Source: Clostridia bacterium
GTDB lineage: Bacteria > Bacillota > Clostridia > Oscillospirales > Acutalibacteraceae
DNA length: 64,000 nucleotides
NCBI GenBank assembly: GCA_017513525.1
Contig: JAFXFC010000010.1
Span: 18,824-82,823 of the forward strand
Direction of reading: 5' to 3'
This document shows positions 1 to 8,450 of this stretch, piece after piece. Position numbers and translations under genes: made by a program. The first letter of the stretch is position 1; every line of letters begins with the position of its first letter. The notes under the pieces were generated by a model. The model worked only from the letters and a program-made list of their open reading frames with translations. It was not told the origin of the DNA and made no database searches.

Positions 1-43
1 TAAATTATATAGTATAACGCGTAATAATTCAAGATAAAAAAGA

Positions 44-82
44 AAAGGTATTTTCTTTCCGTAAAGAAGAGAAAATACCTTT
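44..82 (-). terminator. Intrinsic terminator of the 2-oxoacid oxidoreductase operon
   Basis: On the minus strand a 13-bp stem (AAAGGTATTTTCT paired with its complement) with a 13-nt loop is followed by a run of T (plus-strand A run at 35-41). It lies just after the stop of the gamma-subunit gene and closes the T-box-controlled operon. Confidence 0.85.
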
Positions 83-87
83 ATAAA

Positions 88-621
88 TTAAAGTTCTGCG
101 CCGATATTAAGTGCATCAAGATTATACTTTAACATATCCTGATGTCTTGCGGAAATTACCTTATTAAGAGCGGCTTCAAGATTGTCAGAGCCTATCTCGG
201 AAACTTCCTTGATAACCTTACCCGTAATAATCATATTTGCGAGTGTCTTGATATTCTTTTCACTTGCAAGTCCTGAAGCGGGTATATAGAAAACTTCTAC
301 ATCTGTTCTTTCTACTTTTCTTCCGATAAGTGTTGAATCAACGAAAATCTTACCGCCGGGAACAACTGAATTCTCATATTTATCAAGAGAAGGAAGATTC
401 ATAGCAATAAGCACATCGGGCTTATCAACTATGGGAGAGCCGATAGGAGCATCACTCAGAATAACGGAGCAGTTAGCAGTACCGCCTCTCATTTCGGGAC
501 CGTAGGAAGGAAGCCAGCTTACCTGCTTACCCTCGATAAGCCCCTTATAAGCAAGGAATTTTCCCGCAAAGAGGATACCCTGACCGCCGAAGCCTGCAAA
601 GAGCATATTAACAGTAGCCAT
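88..621 (-). CDS. 2-oxoacid:ferredoxin oxidoreductase, gamma subunit
   Basis: Gamma subunit (177 aa) of a four-subunit 2-oxoacid:ferredoxin oxidoreductase (VOR/KOR type). These cytoplasmic enzymes interconvert a 2-oxoacid plus CoA with acyl-CoA, CO2 and reduced ferredoxin. The N-terminus carries the family motif GFGGQG (residues 10-15), followed by the [10 protein letters not shown] segment typical of this subunit. Length is normal for the separate gamma chain. Its ATG overlaps the stop codon of the beta gene by one base (TAATG), so it is translationally coupled. It is the last gene of the six-gene operon started by the Ile-type T-box. Substrate (branched-chain 2-oxoacids, 2-oxoglutarate or others) cannot be fixed from sequence; a branched-chain substrate is inferred from the regulation. 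Confidence 0.9.
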   Translation of the reverse strand: MATVNMLFAGFGGQGILFAGKFLAYKGLIEGKQVSWLPSYGPEMRGGTANCSVILSDAPIGSPIVDKPDVLIAMNLPSLDKYENSVVPGGKIFVDSTLIGRKVERTDVEVFYIPASGLASEKNIKTLANMIITGKVIKEVSEIGSDNLEAALNKVISARHQDMLKYNLDALNIGAEL

Positions 622-1376
622 TATTCTGCCTCCTTTTCTTCTGTAATATCCTTATAAATACCGAGAGGATAATAAGGAATCATATTGTCCTGAAGCCAAG
701 TGAGTGCCTTTTCGGGAGACATACCCCAGTTTGTGGGACAGGTGGAAAGAACTTCAACAAGCGAGAAGCCTTTTCCGTCTATCTGATTCTGGAAAGCCTT
801 TTTAATTGCCTTCTTTGCATTTCTGATGTTCTTTACATTATTAACGGCAACTCTTTCAAGATAAGCGGCACCGTCAACATTACTTAAAAGCTCGCAGACC
901 TTTACGGGATAGCCTACGGTATTAACATCTCTGCCGTAGGGGGAAGTCTGTGTTACCTGACCGGGAAGAGTTGTGGGAGCCATCTGACCGCCTGTCATAC
1001 CGTAAATTGCATTATTAACGAAAATAACAGTAATATTTTCTCTTCTTGCTGCTGCGTGTACTGTTTCTGCAGTACCTATAGCGGCAAGGTCTCCGTCACC
1101 CTGATATGTAAATACAATATTATCGGGATCTGAGCGCTTTACACCTGTTGCAACTGCGGGAGCTCTGCCGTGAGCTGCCTGAACAAAGTCACAGGTAAAA
1201 TAATTATATGCCATAACGGAGCAGCCGACAGGTGCTACACCGATGGTTTTTCCTGTAATGCCGAGTTCATCCATAACTTCAGCTACAAGACGGTGAATAA
1301 TACCGTGAGTACAGCCGGGGCAATAATGAAGCACTGCATCTGTTAATGAATCGGGTTTTTTAAATACTGTAGCCAT
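621..1376 (-). CDS. 2-oxoacid:ferredoxin oxidoreductase, beta (TPP-binding) subunit
   Basis: Thiamine-pyrophosphate subunit (251 aa) of the same oxidoreductase. Visible features are CPGC near residue 20, PVGCS near residue 50, the TPP/Mg motif GDGD (about residues 93-96) followed about 25 residues later by NN, and [10 protein letters not shown]. Length matches stand-alone beta subunits of VOR/KOR. The ATG at 1376 was chosen because GGAGG lies 7 nt upstream; an in-frame TTG six bases earlier is poorer. The start overlaps the end of the alpha gene. It catalyses decarboxylation, or in reverse carboxylation, of the 2-oxoacid; the T-box control argues for the carboxylating direction (inference). 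Confidence 0.92.
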   Translation of the reverse strand: MATVFKKPDSLTDAVLHYCPGCTHGIIHRLVAEVMDELGITGKTIGVAPVGCSVMAYNYFTCDFVQAAHGRAPAVATGVKRSDPDNIVFTYQGDGDLAAIGTAETVHAAARRENITVIFVNNAIYGMTGGQMAPTTLPGQVTQTSPYGRDVNTVGYPVKVCELLSNVDGAAYLERVAVNNVKNIRNAKKAIKKAFQNQIDGKGFSLVEVLSTCPTNWGMSPEKALTWLQDNMIPYYPLGIYKDITEEKEAE

Positions 1377-1378
1377 AC

Positions 1379-2440
1379 TCAAGCCTCCTTTGAATCTACT
1401 TCAATGATTTTTGCAAGTACCTGTTCGGGTGAGGGGATCATACCGCCTGTACGGCAGCAAAGATGTACTTCCTTCTTACATCTGATGCTAAGCTCTATAT
1501 CCTCTATCATCTGTCCCATATTCATTTCAACGGAAATGAATGCCTTGCACTTATCTGCAGCTTTAAGAAGCGCTGCTTTCGGGAAAGGCCAGAGAGTAAT
1601 AGGACGGATAAGACCTACCTTTATACCCTGTTTTCTCGCCTCATTGATAGCGTTCTTTGCAACACGGGATGTAATTCCGAAAGCGACTACACAGATTTCG
1701 GCATCCTCCATGAGGTATTCCTCATACATTGCTTCATTAGCTTCAATGAGCTTATATCTTTCATATCTTTCGAAATTCTTCTGTTCAAGCTCTTCGGGCT
1801 GTAAGAAAAGAGAATTTACGATATTGTGCTGTCTCTCTCCCTTTGTACCTGTAACAGCCCAGGGCTTTTTAACGGAATATGTGCTTTCGATATCAAGGGA
1901 AACAGGCTCCATCATCTGTCCCATAGTACCGTCTGCAAGTATCATTGATACCATTCTGTATTTATCAGCGAGTTCAAAGCCTTTAACGGTAAGACTTGCC
2001 ATTTCCTGAACGGAAGCAGGTGCTAAAACTATATTATGGAAATCGCCGTGGCTACCGCCTTTAACAGCCTGCCAATAGTCGGACTGAGAAGGCTGAATAC
2101 CGCCGAGACCGGGACCGCCTCTCTGTACATTAACAACGAGTGCGGGAAGATCACAGCCTGCAAGATAGGATATACCCTCACTCTTAAGAGAAATTCCGGG
2201 TGAAGAGGAAGAAGTCATAACACGCTTGCCGGTAGATGCAACACCGATAACCATATTTATGGCTGCAACTTCACTTTCTGCTTGAAGGAATACGCCGCCA
2301 ATTTTGGGCATTCTCTTTGACATATATGCAGCAACCTCAGTCTGAGGAGTAATGGGATAACCGAAGTAGTGACGGCAGCCTGCTTTTATGGCAGCTTCCG
2401 CAATGGCTTCATTTCCCTTCATTAATACCATATCACTCAT
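1379..2440 (-). CDS. vorB: 2-oxoacid:ferredoxin oxidoreductase, alpha subunit (VorB-like)
   Basis: Alpha subunit (353 aa) containing the pyruvate:ferredoxin oxidoreductase-type N-terminal fold with [10 protein letters not shown] and GYPITPQTE near the N-terminus, the [13 protein letters not shown] segment that helps bind TPP, and a C-terminal transketolase-like domain. Size and motifs resemble proteins usually named VorB (3-methyl-2-oxobutanoate dehydrogenase subunit) or KorA. The ATG at 2440 follows AGGTG by 6 nt and is preferred over a GTG three codons upstream. It overlaps the beta gene slightly and follows the ferredoxin gene with overlap-level spacing. The likely partners are the beta, gamma and ferredoxin subunits encoded around it. 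Substrate preference is not decidable from sequence alone. Confidence 0.9.
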   Translation of the reverse strand: MSDMVLMKGNEAIAEAAIKAGCRHYFGYPITPQTEVAAYMSKRMPKIGGVFLQAESEVAAINMVIGVASTGKRVMTSSSSPGISLKSEGISYLAGCDLPALVVNVQRGGPGLGGIQPSQSDYWQAVKGGSHGDFHNIVLAPASVQEMASLTVKGFELADKYRMVSMILADGTMGQMMEPVSLDIESTYSVKKPWAVTGTKGERQHNIVNSLFLQPEELEQKNFERYERYKLIEANEAMYEEYLMEDAEICVVAFGITSRVAKNAINEARKQGIKVGLIRPITLWPFPKAALLKAADKCKAFISVEMNMGQMIEDIELSIRCKKEVHLCCRTGGMIPSPEQVLAKIIEVDSKEA

Positions 2441-2445
2441 ATTTT

Positions 2446-2652
2446 TCACCTCTCAACAGTAATTACGCAGTCGGGACACATTGTGGCACAAAATGCACAT
2501 GCAATACAGGAATCCTGATCGGTTATTTCTGCAGGATGATGTCCCTTGACATTAAGACGGTTTTCCGACAACTTGATAATACCTTTAGGGCAGGCACCAA
2601 CGCAAAGAGCACAGCCCTTGCAAAGGTCCTCCGTAAATGTAACTTTTGCCAT
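2446..2652 (-). CDS. 2-oxoacid:ferredoxin oxidoreductase, delta (2x4Fe-4S ferredoxin) subunit
   Basis: Small ferredoxin-like subunit (68 aa). Two CxxCxxCxxxC clusters are visible: C11, C14, C17, C21 and C49, C52, C55, C59, each followed by P, as expected for two [4Fe-4S] clusters. An additional cysteine (C62) sits inside the second motif as CPDC. The ATG at 2652 has GGAGAG upstream; an in-frame TTG 15 bases earlier would put the ribosome site inside the protein. Genes for such delta subunits normally precede or follow alpha in VOR/KOR operons, as here. It carries electrons between the TPP subunit and free ferredoxin. Confidence 0.9.
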   Translation of the reverse strand: MAKVTFTEDLCKGCALCVGACPKGIIKLSENRLNVKGHHPAEITDQDSCIACAFCATMCPDCVITVER

Positions 2653-2667
2653 TATATTTCTCTCCAA

Positions 2668-3324
2668 TCAAATGATTTTCTTTTGAAGCTCCAAGGGGAA
2701 CAGATTATCTGTTTTTCCCGAAAGCTTATTATAAAGACTGCTTGAAACAGTTGTGAACTTTACGGGTAAAGACGACATCAAGGACAGTTTACTACATTCT
2801 TCAACAGATGTCAAAACCATATTTTCCCTTGTAAGCTCTCCGATATTTGAATTATTGATTATAGCGGTAAATTTCATATTACAGGCTCTTTCAATTTCAC
2901 CCATGACCTCAAATGCACTTTCGGCATCGGGAGTTAAGGGCCTATACATATTAAAAACAAAATAGAATTCGAAGCTGTTTTCTTCTTTTATTTTATCCGC
3001 ATATCTTCCAAGAGCATATGCACCTCTGTCATCGCCGCCGAGATCAACTATATAATATCTCTCTTTATCGTCGATTATTGAATACATATCCTGCGGAATT
3101 GCAGGGATATCAACATTCGAGTTGGCGTATTCCGAGGAAATGAGTTTTATTCCCGCGGCATCCAGCCTTTCAAGCGAATCCTTTGTTCTGAAATAAGGGT
3201 TTACAATATCAAGGTCTGCAATAACCGTATCGAAGCCCTCACTCTTCATTTTAAGAGCCATATTTACCGCAATATTTGTTTTACCTGAGCCGTAATGACC
3301 GGCTAAAATGCTTATTCTTTTCAT
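2668..3324 (-). CDS. P-loop ATPase (MinD/CobQ-like) in the oxidoreductase operon
   Basis: Protein of 218 aa with an N-terminal Walker A motif GHYGSGKT (residues 9-16), a switch-like DLDIVNPYFR near residue 40 and YYIVDLGGDDRG near residue 95, which fits the SIMIBI/MinD-like class of P-loop NTPases. No transmembrane segment or DNA-binding domain is seen. It sits between the acyl-CoA synthetase and the ferredoxin subunit with gaps of 4 and 15 nt, so it is surely co-transcribed. Members of this fold act as metal-centre or protein-assembly ATPases or as positioning proteins. A maturation role for the iron-sulfur oxidoreductase is possible but only inferred from position. I cannot give a family name with confidence. 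Confidence 0.75.
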   Translation of the reverse strand: MKRISILAGHYGSGKTNIAVNMALKMKSEGFDTVIADLDIVNPYFRTKDSLERLDAAGIKLISSEYANSNVDIPAIPQDMYSIIDDKERYYIVDLGGDDRGAYALGRYADKIKEENSFEFYFVFNMYRPLTPDAESAFEVMGEIERACNMKFTAIINNSNIGELTRENMVLTSVEECSKLSLMSSLPVKFTTVSSSLYNKLSGKTDNLFPLELQKKII

Positions 3325-3328
3325 AAAA

Positions 3329-5599
3329 TTAAAGTTTATTTCTCTGAATCTTTCCGCTTATAGTCTTGGGAAGAGAGTCTCTGAATACAACGATTCTGGG
3401 ATATTTATAAGGAGCTGTATGCTCTTTGACATACTTCTGAATCTCTTTTTTGAGTTCTTCTGAAGGCTCAGTGCCCTTTGTAAGAACAATACTTGCCTTT
3501 ACGACCTGACCTCTTAATTCATCGGGTTCGGCAGAGACACCGCATTCGAGTACATAAGGGAGCTCCATAATAACATTTTCAATTTCGAAGGGTCCTATAC
3601 GGTAGCCTGAAGACTTGATAACATCGTCAACTCTGCCGACATACCAGAAGTGGCCGTCTTCATCCTTCCATGCAAGGTCGCCTGTGTGATAATATCCGTC
3701 GTGCCATACTTCTTCAGTCTTTTCAGGCTGATTGTAATAGCCGAGGAACAAGCCGCAAGGAACCTTTTCGGAAGTGCGCACAACAATTTCACCGTTTTCA
3801 CCGAGCTGTGCGGGAGTTCCGTCTGCTTTTATTATATCAATATCATACATGGGATTTGCCTTACCCATAGAACCGGGCTTGGGTGTTGTTCCGATAAGGT
3901 TTGCGATAGTAAGTGTAGTTTCCGTCTGGCCGAAGCCTTCCATAAGCTGAAGTCCCGTTGCAGCCTCAAACTGCTTGAAGACCTCGGGATTGAGTGCTTC
4001 GCCTGCTATAGTAGCATGCTTTATGGAAGAAAGATCATATTTTGAAAGATCCTGCTTTATAAGCATTCTGTACATGGTGGGAGGTGCACAGAAGGTGGTA
4101 ATTCCGTATTTTGAGAACATCGGAAGAATCTCTGAAGCATCAAAACGGTCAAAGTCATAAACAAATACAGATCCTTCACAAAGCCACTGTCCGTAAAGCT
4201 TACCCCAAAGAGCTTTTCCCCAGCCTGTATCGGAAATTGTGAAGTGGAGTCCGTCTTTGCTTACTGAGTGCCAATATTTTGCAGTAACAAAATGTGCAAG
4301 AGGATAAGAAAAGCTGTGAGTTGCAATTTTGGGATAACCTGTTGTACCTGAAGTGAAGAACATAAGCATAGGATCTTTTCCGCAGGCAGTATCTTCTTCT
4401 CTTCTGAAGCGACGGGAGAAAAGCTTATATTCCTCATTGAAATTATGCCAGCCGTCTCTTGGCTCACCTACAACAACCTTTGTCACAAGAGTGGGACATT
4501 TATCTGCACATTCATCAACATGTGCGGGAGTATTATCATCGGAAGTACAGATTATTGCACTGACTCCTGCTGAATTGAAACGGTATTCAAAATCATGTGC
4601 CTGAAGCTGATGAGTTGCAGGAATGACTACGGCACCGAGGCGATGAAGTGCTAATATTGAGAACCAGAACTGATAATGACGCTTTAATACGAGCATTACC
4701 CTATCGCCCTTTTTAATACCGAGAGAACGGAAATAGTTTGCTGTCTGACAGGAATATTCCTTGATATCCTGATATGTGAACACTCTTTCAGTCTTATCCT
4801 TTGCAATATGTATCATTGCAGTCTTGTCGGGTGATTTTTTTGCTATTTTATCAACTACATCATATACAAAGTTGAATGCATCAGTGTTTTCAAAATCTAT
4901 ATCGACAAGCTCTCCGCGCTCATTCTCCACAGGCTTTACGAACTTGTGACATACGAGCGATTCGGAAACTCTGGCTTCGGGCATTATTCTGTTTTTTGCA
5001 ATATCCTCGGGAGCTTCGTCGGAAGCAAGAATAAATGCGAGGAATACGCAGTCTCTTCCGTCAACAGCTATCATTCCGTGAGGTGTGGAGCTCTTATAAT
5101 AAATACTGTCACCCTCGTGGAGTATCTCTGTATGATCACCGACTTTTACCATAAGTGTTCCGCTTATAACCATATCAAATTCCTGACCTGCGTGGGTAGA
5201 TGTATGGATAGGTTTATTTTCAAGATCAGCGGAATATTCATATCTTACCCAATAGGGATCACCCAGCTTATCCTTGAACAGCGGTGCAAGATTTTGAATT
5301 TCAATGCCGTTTTCTTTAGCAGTAGTCTGTCCTTCGCCTTTTCTTGTTACGGTATATGATGTAAGCTTTGCGCTGTGTCCTTCAAGAAGATCGGTTATAC
5401 CTATATCAAAAGCAAGAGCACACTTATGAATAAAAGAGAAAGGAAGATCCTCTGCTCCGCCTTCAAAAGATTCATACTGTTCAGGTGTAACTTCAGTTTT
5501 CTCTGCCATTTCTTCAACTGTAAAGTCACAAATTGAACGCATCTCCTGAATTCGGCGTGCGACCTCAAAAAGTTTATTGTCTGTTTTTGTTGTAGCCAT
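3329..5599 (-). CDS. HTH-cupin-acyl-CoA synthetase (AMP-forming) fusion protein
   Basis: Protein of 756 aa with three parts. Residues about 10-70 look like an XRE-type helix-turn-helix (TVEEMAEKTEVTPEQYESFEGG). Residues about 110-195 are a cupin with HAGQEFDMVISG and STPHG. Residues about 240-756 are an AMP-forming acyl-CoA synthetase with the phosphate-binding loop FFTSGTTGYPK (414-424), GFGQTE (about 555-560), YHTGD and a C-terminal PKTISGKIQR whose lysine is the expected adenylation lysine. The ligase part resembles medium/short-chain acyl-CoA synthetases. XRE-cupin proteins are usually ligand-sensing repressors, so the fusion could be a regulator-enzyme. ATG follows AGGAGG by 8 nt. It is the first gene after the Ile-type T-box, and its likely role is activation of a branched short-chain acid (inference). 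Confidence 0.88.
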   Translation of the reverse strand: MATTKTDNKLFEVARRIQEMRSICDFTVEEMAEKTEVTPEQYESFEGGAEDLPFSFIHKCALAFDIGITDLLEGHSAKLTSYTVTRKGEGQTTAKENGIEIQNLAPLFKDKLGDPYWVRYEYSADLENKPIHTSTHAGQEFDMVISGTLMVKVGDHTEILHEGDSIYYKSSTPHGMIAVDGRDCVFLAFILASDEAPEDIAKNRIMPEARVSESLVCHKFVKPVENERGELVDIDFENTDAFNFVYDVVDKIAKKSPDKTAMIHIAKDKTERVFTYQDIKEYSCQTANYFRSLGIKKGDRVMLVLKRHYQFWFSILALHRLGAVVIPATHQLQAHDFEYRFNSAGVSAIICTSDDNTPAHVDECADKCPTLVTKVVVGEPRDGWHNFNEEYKLFSRRFRREEDTACGKDPMLMFFTSGTTGYPKIATHSFSYPLAHFVTAKYWHSVSKDGLHFTISDTGWGKALWGKLYGQWLCEGSVFVYDFDRFDASEILPMFSKYGITTFCAPPTMYRMLIKQDLSKYDLSSIKHATIAGEALNPEVFKQFEAATGLQLMEGFGQTETTLTIANLIGTTPKPGSMGKANPMYDIDIIKADGTPAQLGENGEIVVRTSEKVPCGLFLGYYNQPEKTEEVWHDGYYHTGDLAWKDEDGHFWYVGRVDDVIKSSGYRIGPFEIENVIMELPYVLECGVSAEPDELRGQVVKASIVLTKGTEPSEELKKEIQKYVKEHTAPYKYPRIVVFRDSLPKTISGKIQRNKL

Positions 5600-5618
5600 A
5601 AACCTAACCTCCTATAAA

Positions 5619-5655
5619 GAAAAAACCGTCTCAAAGAAAAATTTCTTTGAGACGG
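5619..5655 (-). terminator. T-box regulated terminator
   Basis: Perfect 14-bp stem with a short AT loop and a T6 tract on the minus strand, immediately before the RBS of the HTH-cupin-acyl-CoA synthetase gene. Its 5' arm overlaps the 3' arm of the antiterminator, so the two folds are mutually exclusive. Confidence 0.88.
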
Positions 5656-5880
5656 AAATAATATTCCGCGGTACCACTCAAATTGCAACGGCTATTGCCG
5701 TATGCCGCTTTAGAGTCCGACAACTCCTTTGCACTAACGGGGCATTCCCGGGAAACACTACTGAACTTTTCGCATTTCCGGCTCAGAAGCGATAGCCTCT
5801 TGAAAGTATCGTCTTACGGCTCACACCAACCGCCGTTTCTCTGGATCGGACATCTTTCAGGCCTCTTCGTCACAGCCATT
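5626..5880 (-). promoter_or_regulatory. T-box riboswitch, specifier ATC (Ile), for the acyl-CoA synthetase/oxidoreductase operon
   Basis: On the minus strand the leader holds a stem I with the distal GGTTGGTGTGAGCC region and a specifier loop whose codon reads ATC (plus-strand 5791-5793). The codon is followed by G and the lower stem CTTC/GAAG. The T-box bulge sequence TGGTACC (about 5670-5676) is flanked by antiterminator stems TTTGAG/CTCAAA and GCGGAA/TTCCGT. The competing terminator is a 14-bp stem at 5626-5655 (CCGTCTCAAAGAAA and its complement) followed by TTTTTT. The bulge TGGT matches a tRNA with discriminator A, as tRNA-Ile has. The specifier was read by the same geometric rule that gives GCC (Ala) for the alaS leader. 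The upper specifier stem is somewhat irregular, so Ile is likely but not certain. Confidence 0.9.
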
Positions 5881-5886
5881 GAATGA

Positions 5887-5915
5887 ATGATAACATAAGT
5901 ATATATATTTGTCAA
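5887..5915 (-). promoter_or_regulatory. Promoter of the Ile T-box operon
   Basis: Consensus sigma-A type promoter on the minus strand: TTGACA (5910-5915), 17-bp spacer, TATCAT (5887-5892). The start would be near 5880, at the base of T-box stem I. An AT-only palindrome (5924-5944) lies just upstream and may terminate the preceding gene or act as an UP element. Confidence 0.85.
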
Positions 5916-5951
5916 CATCACAAAATTAATAAAATTTATTAATTTTTTTAA

Positions 5952-8450
5952 TTATGCCGTAACTATGGAATCTGCTTTCTGAAGACCGAGTTTTTTCACG
6001 GCATCCTCACGCATTTTATACTTAAGGATCTTACCTGCGGCATTCATGGGGAATTCTGTTACGAAATCAACATATTTCGGAACCTTATGCTTTGCCATAT
6101 GATCCCGCACATACTGCTTCATTTCTTCTACGGTCATTTCTTCTCCCTCTTTGAGAATAACACAAGCCATGATTTCTTCACCCATTGCTTCATCAGGAAC
6201 ACCTATTACCTGAACATCGCTTACTTTGGGATGAGTATATATAAATTCCTCTATCTCCTTGGGATAAATATTTTCACCGCCACGGATTATCATATCCTTA
6301 AGTCTTCCCGTAATTCTGAAATTACCCTCAGGTGTTCTGCAAGCAAGATCCCCCGTATGAAGCCAGCCGTCTTTATCAATAGCAGAAGCGGTGGCCTTGG
6401 GCATTTTATAATAGCCTTTCATTATGTTATAGCCGCGGGCAACGAACTCACCTGTTACATTATCGGGGCATTCTTCACCCGTTTCGGGATCTACTATCTT
6501 ACATTCTATTTCGGGAAGGGCCCTGCCGACGGTTGCAACTCTTACTTCAAGAGGATCGTCCGTACTGCTCATAGTACAACCGGGAGAAGCCTCTGTCTGA
6601 CCGTAAACAATGGTGATTTCCTTCATATTCATCTTATCGACAACATCCTGCATAACGCTTATGGGACAGGGAGACCCCGCCATAATACCCGTTCTCATGT
6701 GTGAGAAATCCGTTTTCGGGAAATCATCATGACCGAGAAGCGCAATAAACATTGTGGGAACACCGTGAAAAGCGGTAATTTTCTCGTTATTTATGCAAGA
6801 AAGTGCAGGCTTCGGTGAGAAGTAAGGAAGCGGCATAAGTGTTGCACCGTGAGTCATAGATGCAGTCATAGCAAGGACCATGCCGAAGCAGTGGAACATG
6901 GGAACCTGTATCATCATACGGTCTGCCGTTGAAAGATCCATTCTGTCACCGATACATTTACCGTTGTTGACAACATTATGATGAGTAAGCATAACACCCT
7001 TCGGGAAGCCTGTTGTGCCCGATGTATACTGCATATTGCAGACATCGTCTTTATCTACCTGTGAAGCATATCTGTAAACCTCTTCAACGGGTACGCTCTT
7101 TCCTTTTTCTACTGCTTCATCCCATGTCATACAGCCTTCCATTGAAAATCCGCAGGTTATGACATTCCTGAGGAAAGGCAGTCTTTTTGCATGAAGCGGC
7201 TCGCCTGAACGGTTGCTTTCAAGTTCGGGACACAGTTCTTTGACAATAGAAGCATAATCTGAATCACGGTACTTATCAATCATAATAAGTGTGTGCGTAT
7301 CTGACTGACGGAAAAGATACTCCGCCTCGTGAATTTTATATGCTGTATTTACAGTAACAAGAACTGCACCGATTTTAGTTGCCGCCCAGAATGCAATATA
7401 CCACTGAGGAATGTTTGTTGCCCAAACTGCTACATGAGTACCTGGGCGCACTCCCATTGCTATAAGGCTTCTTGCAAAGGTATCAACATCATCACGGAAC
7501 TCGGAATATGTTCTCGTATAATCAAGTGTTGTATACTTAAAAGCAAGCTGATCGGGGAATGCTTCACACTGAGCATCAAGCACCTGTGAAAAGGTCTTAT
7601 CTATAAGCTGTTCCTTTTTCCAGATAAACTTACCGTCACCTGTTTTATTGCGGTATAAATGCTTTTTGTTTTTCTTAGGATTACCGTAGGCATTCATATG
7701 AGATTCAAAGAATGTAAGAATAACATCAAAATCGTCAATTTCGGGAAGCCATTCGGTATTCCATTCAATTCCGACATAACCGTTATAATTTATAGAACGA
7801 AGAGCATTTATCATATCTGTAACAGGAAGACTTCCCTCTCCTATAAGAACAGGTCTTCCCTCACTGTCGGCATCGTTGACACTGACCGATTTTACATATG
7901 CACCGAGGTTTTTAATTGTAGTTTCAGCATCTTCTTTTTCCTTGAAATAAGTAGAATACATATTCCAGCAAGCACCTATAGAATCACTTGCAAAGGAATC
8001 AAGAAACTCACGAAGAGCCGAAGAATCACTGTAAATACCGTCAGTTTCTATAAGAATGATAACATTCTCTTTTTCGGCTGTAACTGACACTGCACGAAGA
8101 AACTTTTCAGCTGTTTCTTTATCAGTTCCGGCATATGCCTTAACAAAGCTGACATTGATATTTGCTGCAGTTATAATAATATTTTCAGCTTTTTGGAGAT
8201 TTTCATTAAAATTTTCACTATCAGAAATATCAAACGGAAAATCGAGCTGTGAAATTGCAATTCCCGTATTCAGAAGCTTTCTTTTTGTAGAAAAAACTCC
8301 CGAGCTTGAAAAAGATGATTTTTCACCGCCGAAGCAAGCTTTATATATATCATATATTTCAACAGCACTGTATTTTTGTGAGAGTGCCGTATTAAGATAA
8401 CCGGAGAGAGGCATATCCGGCATATATCTTGTTGAAAAAGAGAGTTTCAT
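5952..8450 (-). CDS. TIM-barrel (sugar isomerase-like) / acyl-CoA synthetase fusion
   Basis: Protein of 832 aa. Residues 1 to about 255 resemble the xylose isomerase/AP endonuclease-type TIM barrel (LIETDG at about 133-138, GYVGIEWN at about 224-231). The usual Cys-x-Asp-x-x-His segment reads CWNMYS, so metal binding may be lost. Residues about 275-832 are an AMP-forming acyl-CoA synthetase with MQYTSGTTGFPKG (473-485), GQTEASPG, WLHTGD, GRLKDMIIRGGENIYP and the C-terminal NAAGKILKYKMRE with the adenylating lysine. Such ligases activate fatty acids via acyl-AMP. The ATG overlaps the stop of the LeuA-like gene (TAATG), so the two are coupled and both fall under the Leu-type T-box. Isovalerate as substrate is an inference from that control. 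Confidence 0.88.
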   Translation of the reverse strand: MKLSFSTRYMPDMPLSGYLNTALSQKYSAVEIYDIYKACFGGEKSSFSSSGVFSTKRKLLNTGIAISQLDFPFDISDSENFNENLQKAENIIITAANINVSFVKAYAGTDKETAEKFLRAVSVTAEKENVIILIETDGIYSDSSALREFLDSFASDSIGACWNMYSTYFKEKEDAETTIKNLGAYVKSVSVNDADSEGRPVLIGEGSLPVTDMINALRSINYNGYVGIEWNTEWLPEIDDFDVILTFFESHMNAYGNPKKNKKHLYRNKTGDGKFIWKKEQLIDKTFSQVLDAQCEAFPDQLAFKYTTLDYTRTYSEFRDDVDTFARSLIAMGVRPGTHVAVWATNIPQWYIAFWAATKIGAVLVTVNTAYKIHEAEYLFRQSDTHTLIMIDKYRDSDYASIVKELCPELESNRSGEPLHAKRLPFLRNVITCGFSMEGCMTWDEAVEKGKSVPVEEVYRYASQVDKDDVCNMQYTSGTTGFPKGVMLTHHNVVNNGKCIGDRMDLSTADRMMIQVPMFHCFGMVLAMTASMTHGATLMPLPYFSPKPALSCINNEKITAFHGVPTMFIALLGHDDFPKTDFSHMRTGIMAGSPCPISVMQDVVDKMNMKEITIVYGQTEASPGCTMSSTDDPLEVRVATVGRALPEIECKIVDPETGEECPDNVTGEFVARGYNIMKGYYKMPKATASAIDKDGWLHTGDLACRTPEGNFRITGRLKDMIIRGGENIYPKEIEEFIYTHPKVSDVQVIGVPDEAMGEEIMACVILKEGEEMTVEEMKQYVRDHMAKHKVPKYVDFVTEFPMNAAGKILKYKMREDAVKKLGLQKADSIVTA

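Noticed and set aside
1404..2009. Open frame of about 200 codons on the plus strand
   Set aside because: It is antisense to the alpha-subunit gene, has no ribosome site and no recognisable protein features; it arises from the codon usage of the real gene.
5794..5803. Alternative specifier triplets (GAG, GGC, CTA, TAT) in the first T-box
   Set aside because: Only ATC sits directly before the purine adjoining the lower stem, as GCC does in the alaS leader and CTC in the Leu leader.
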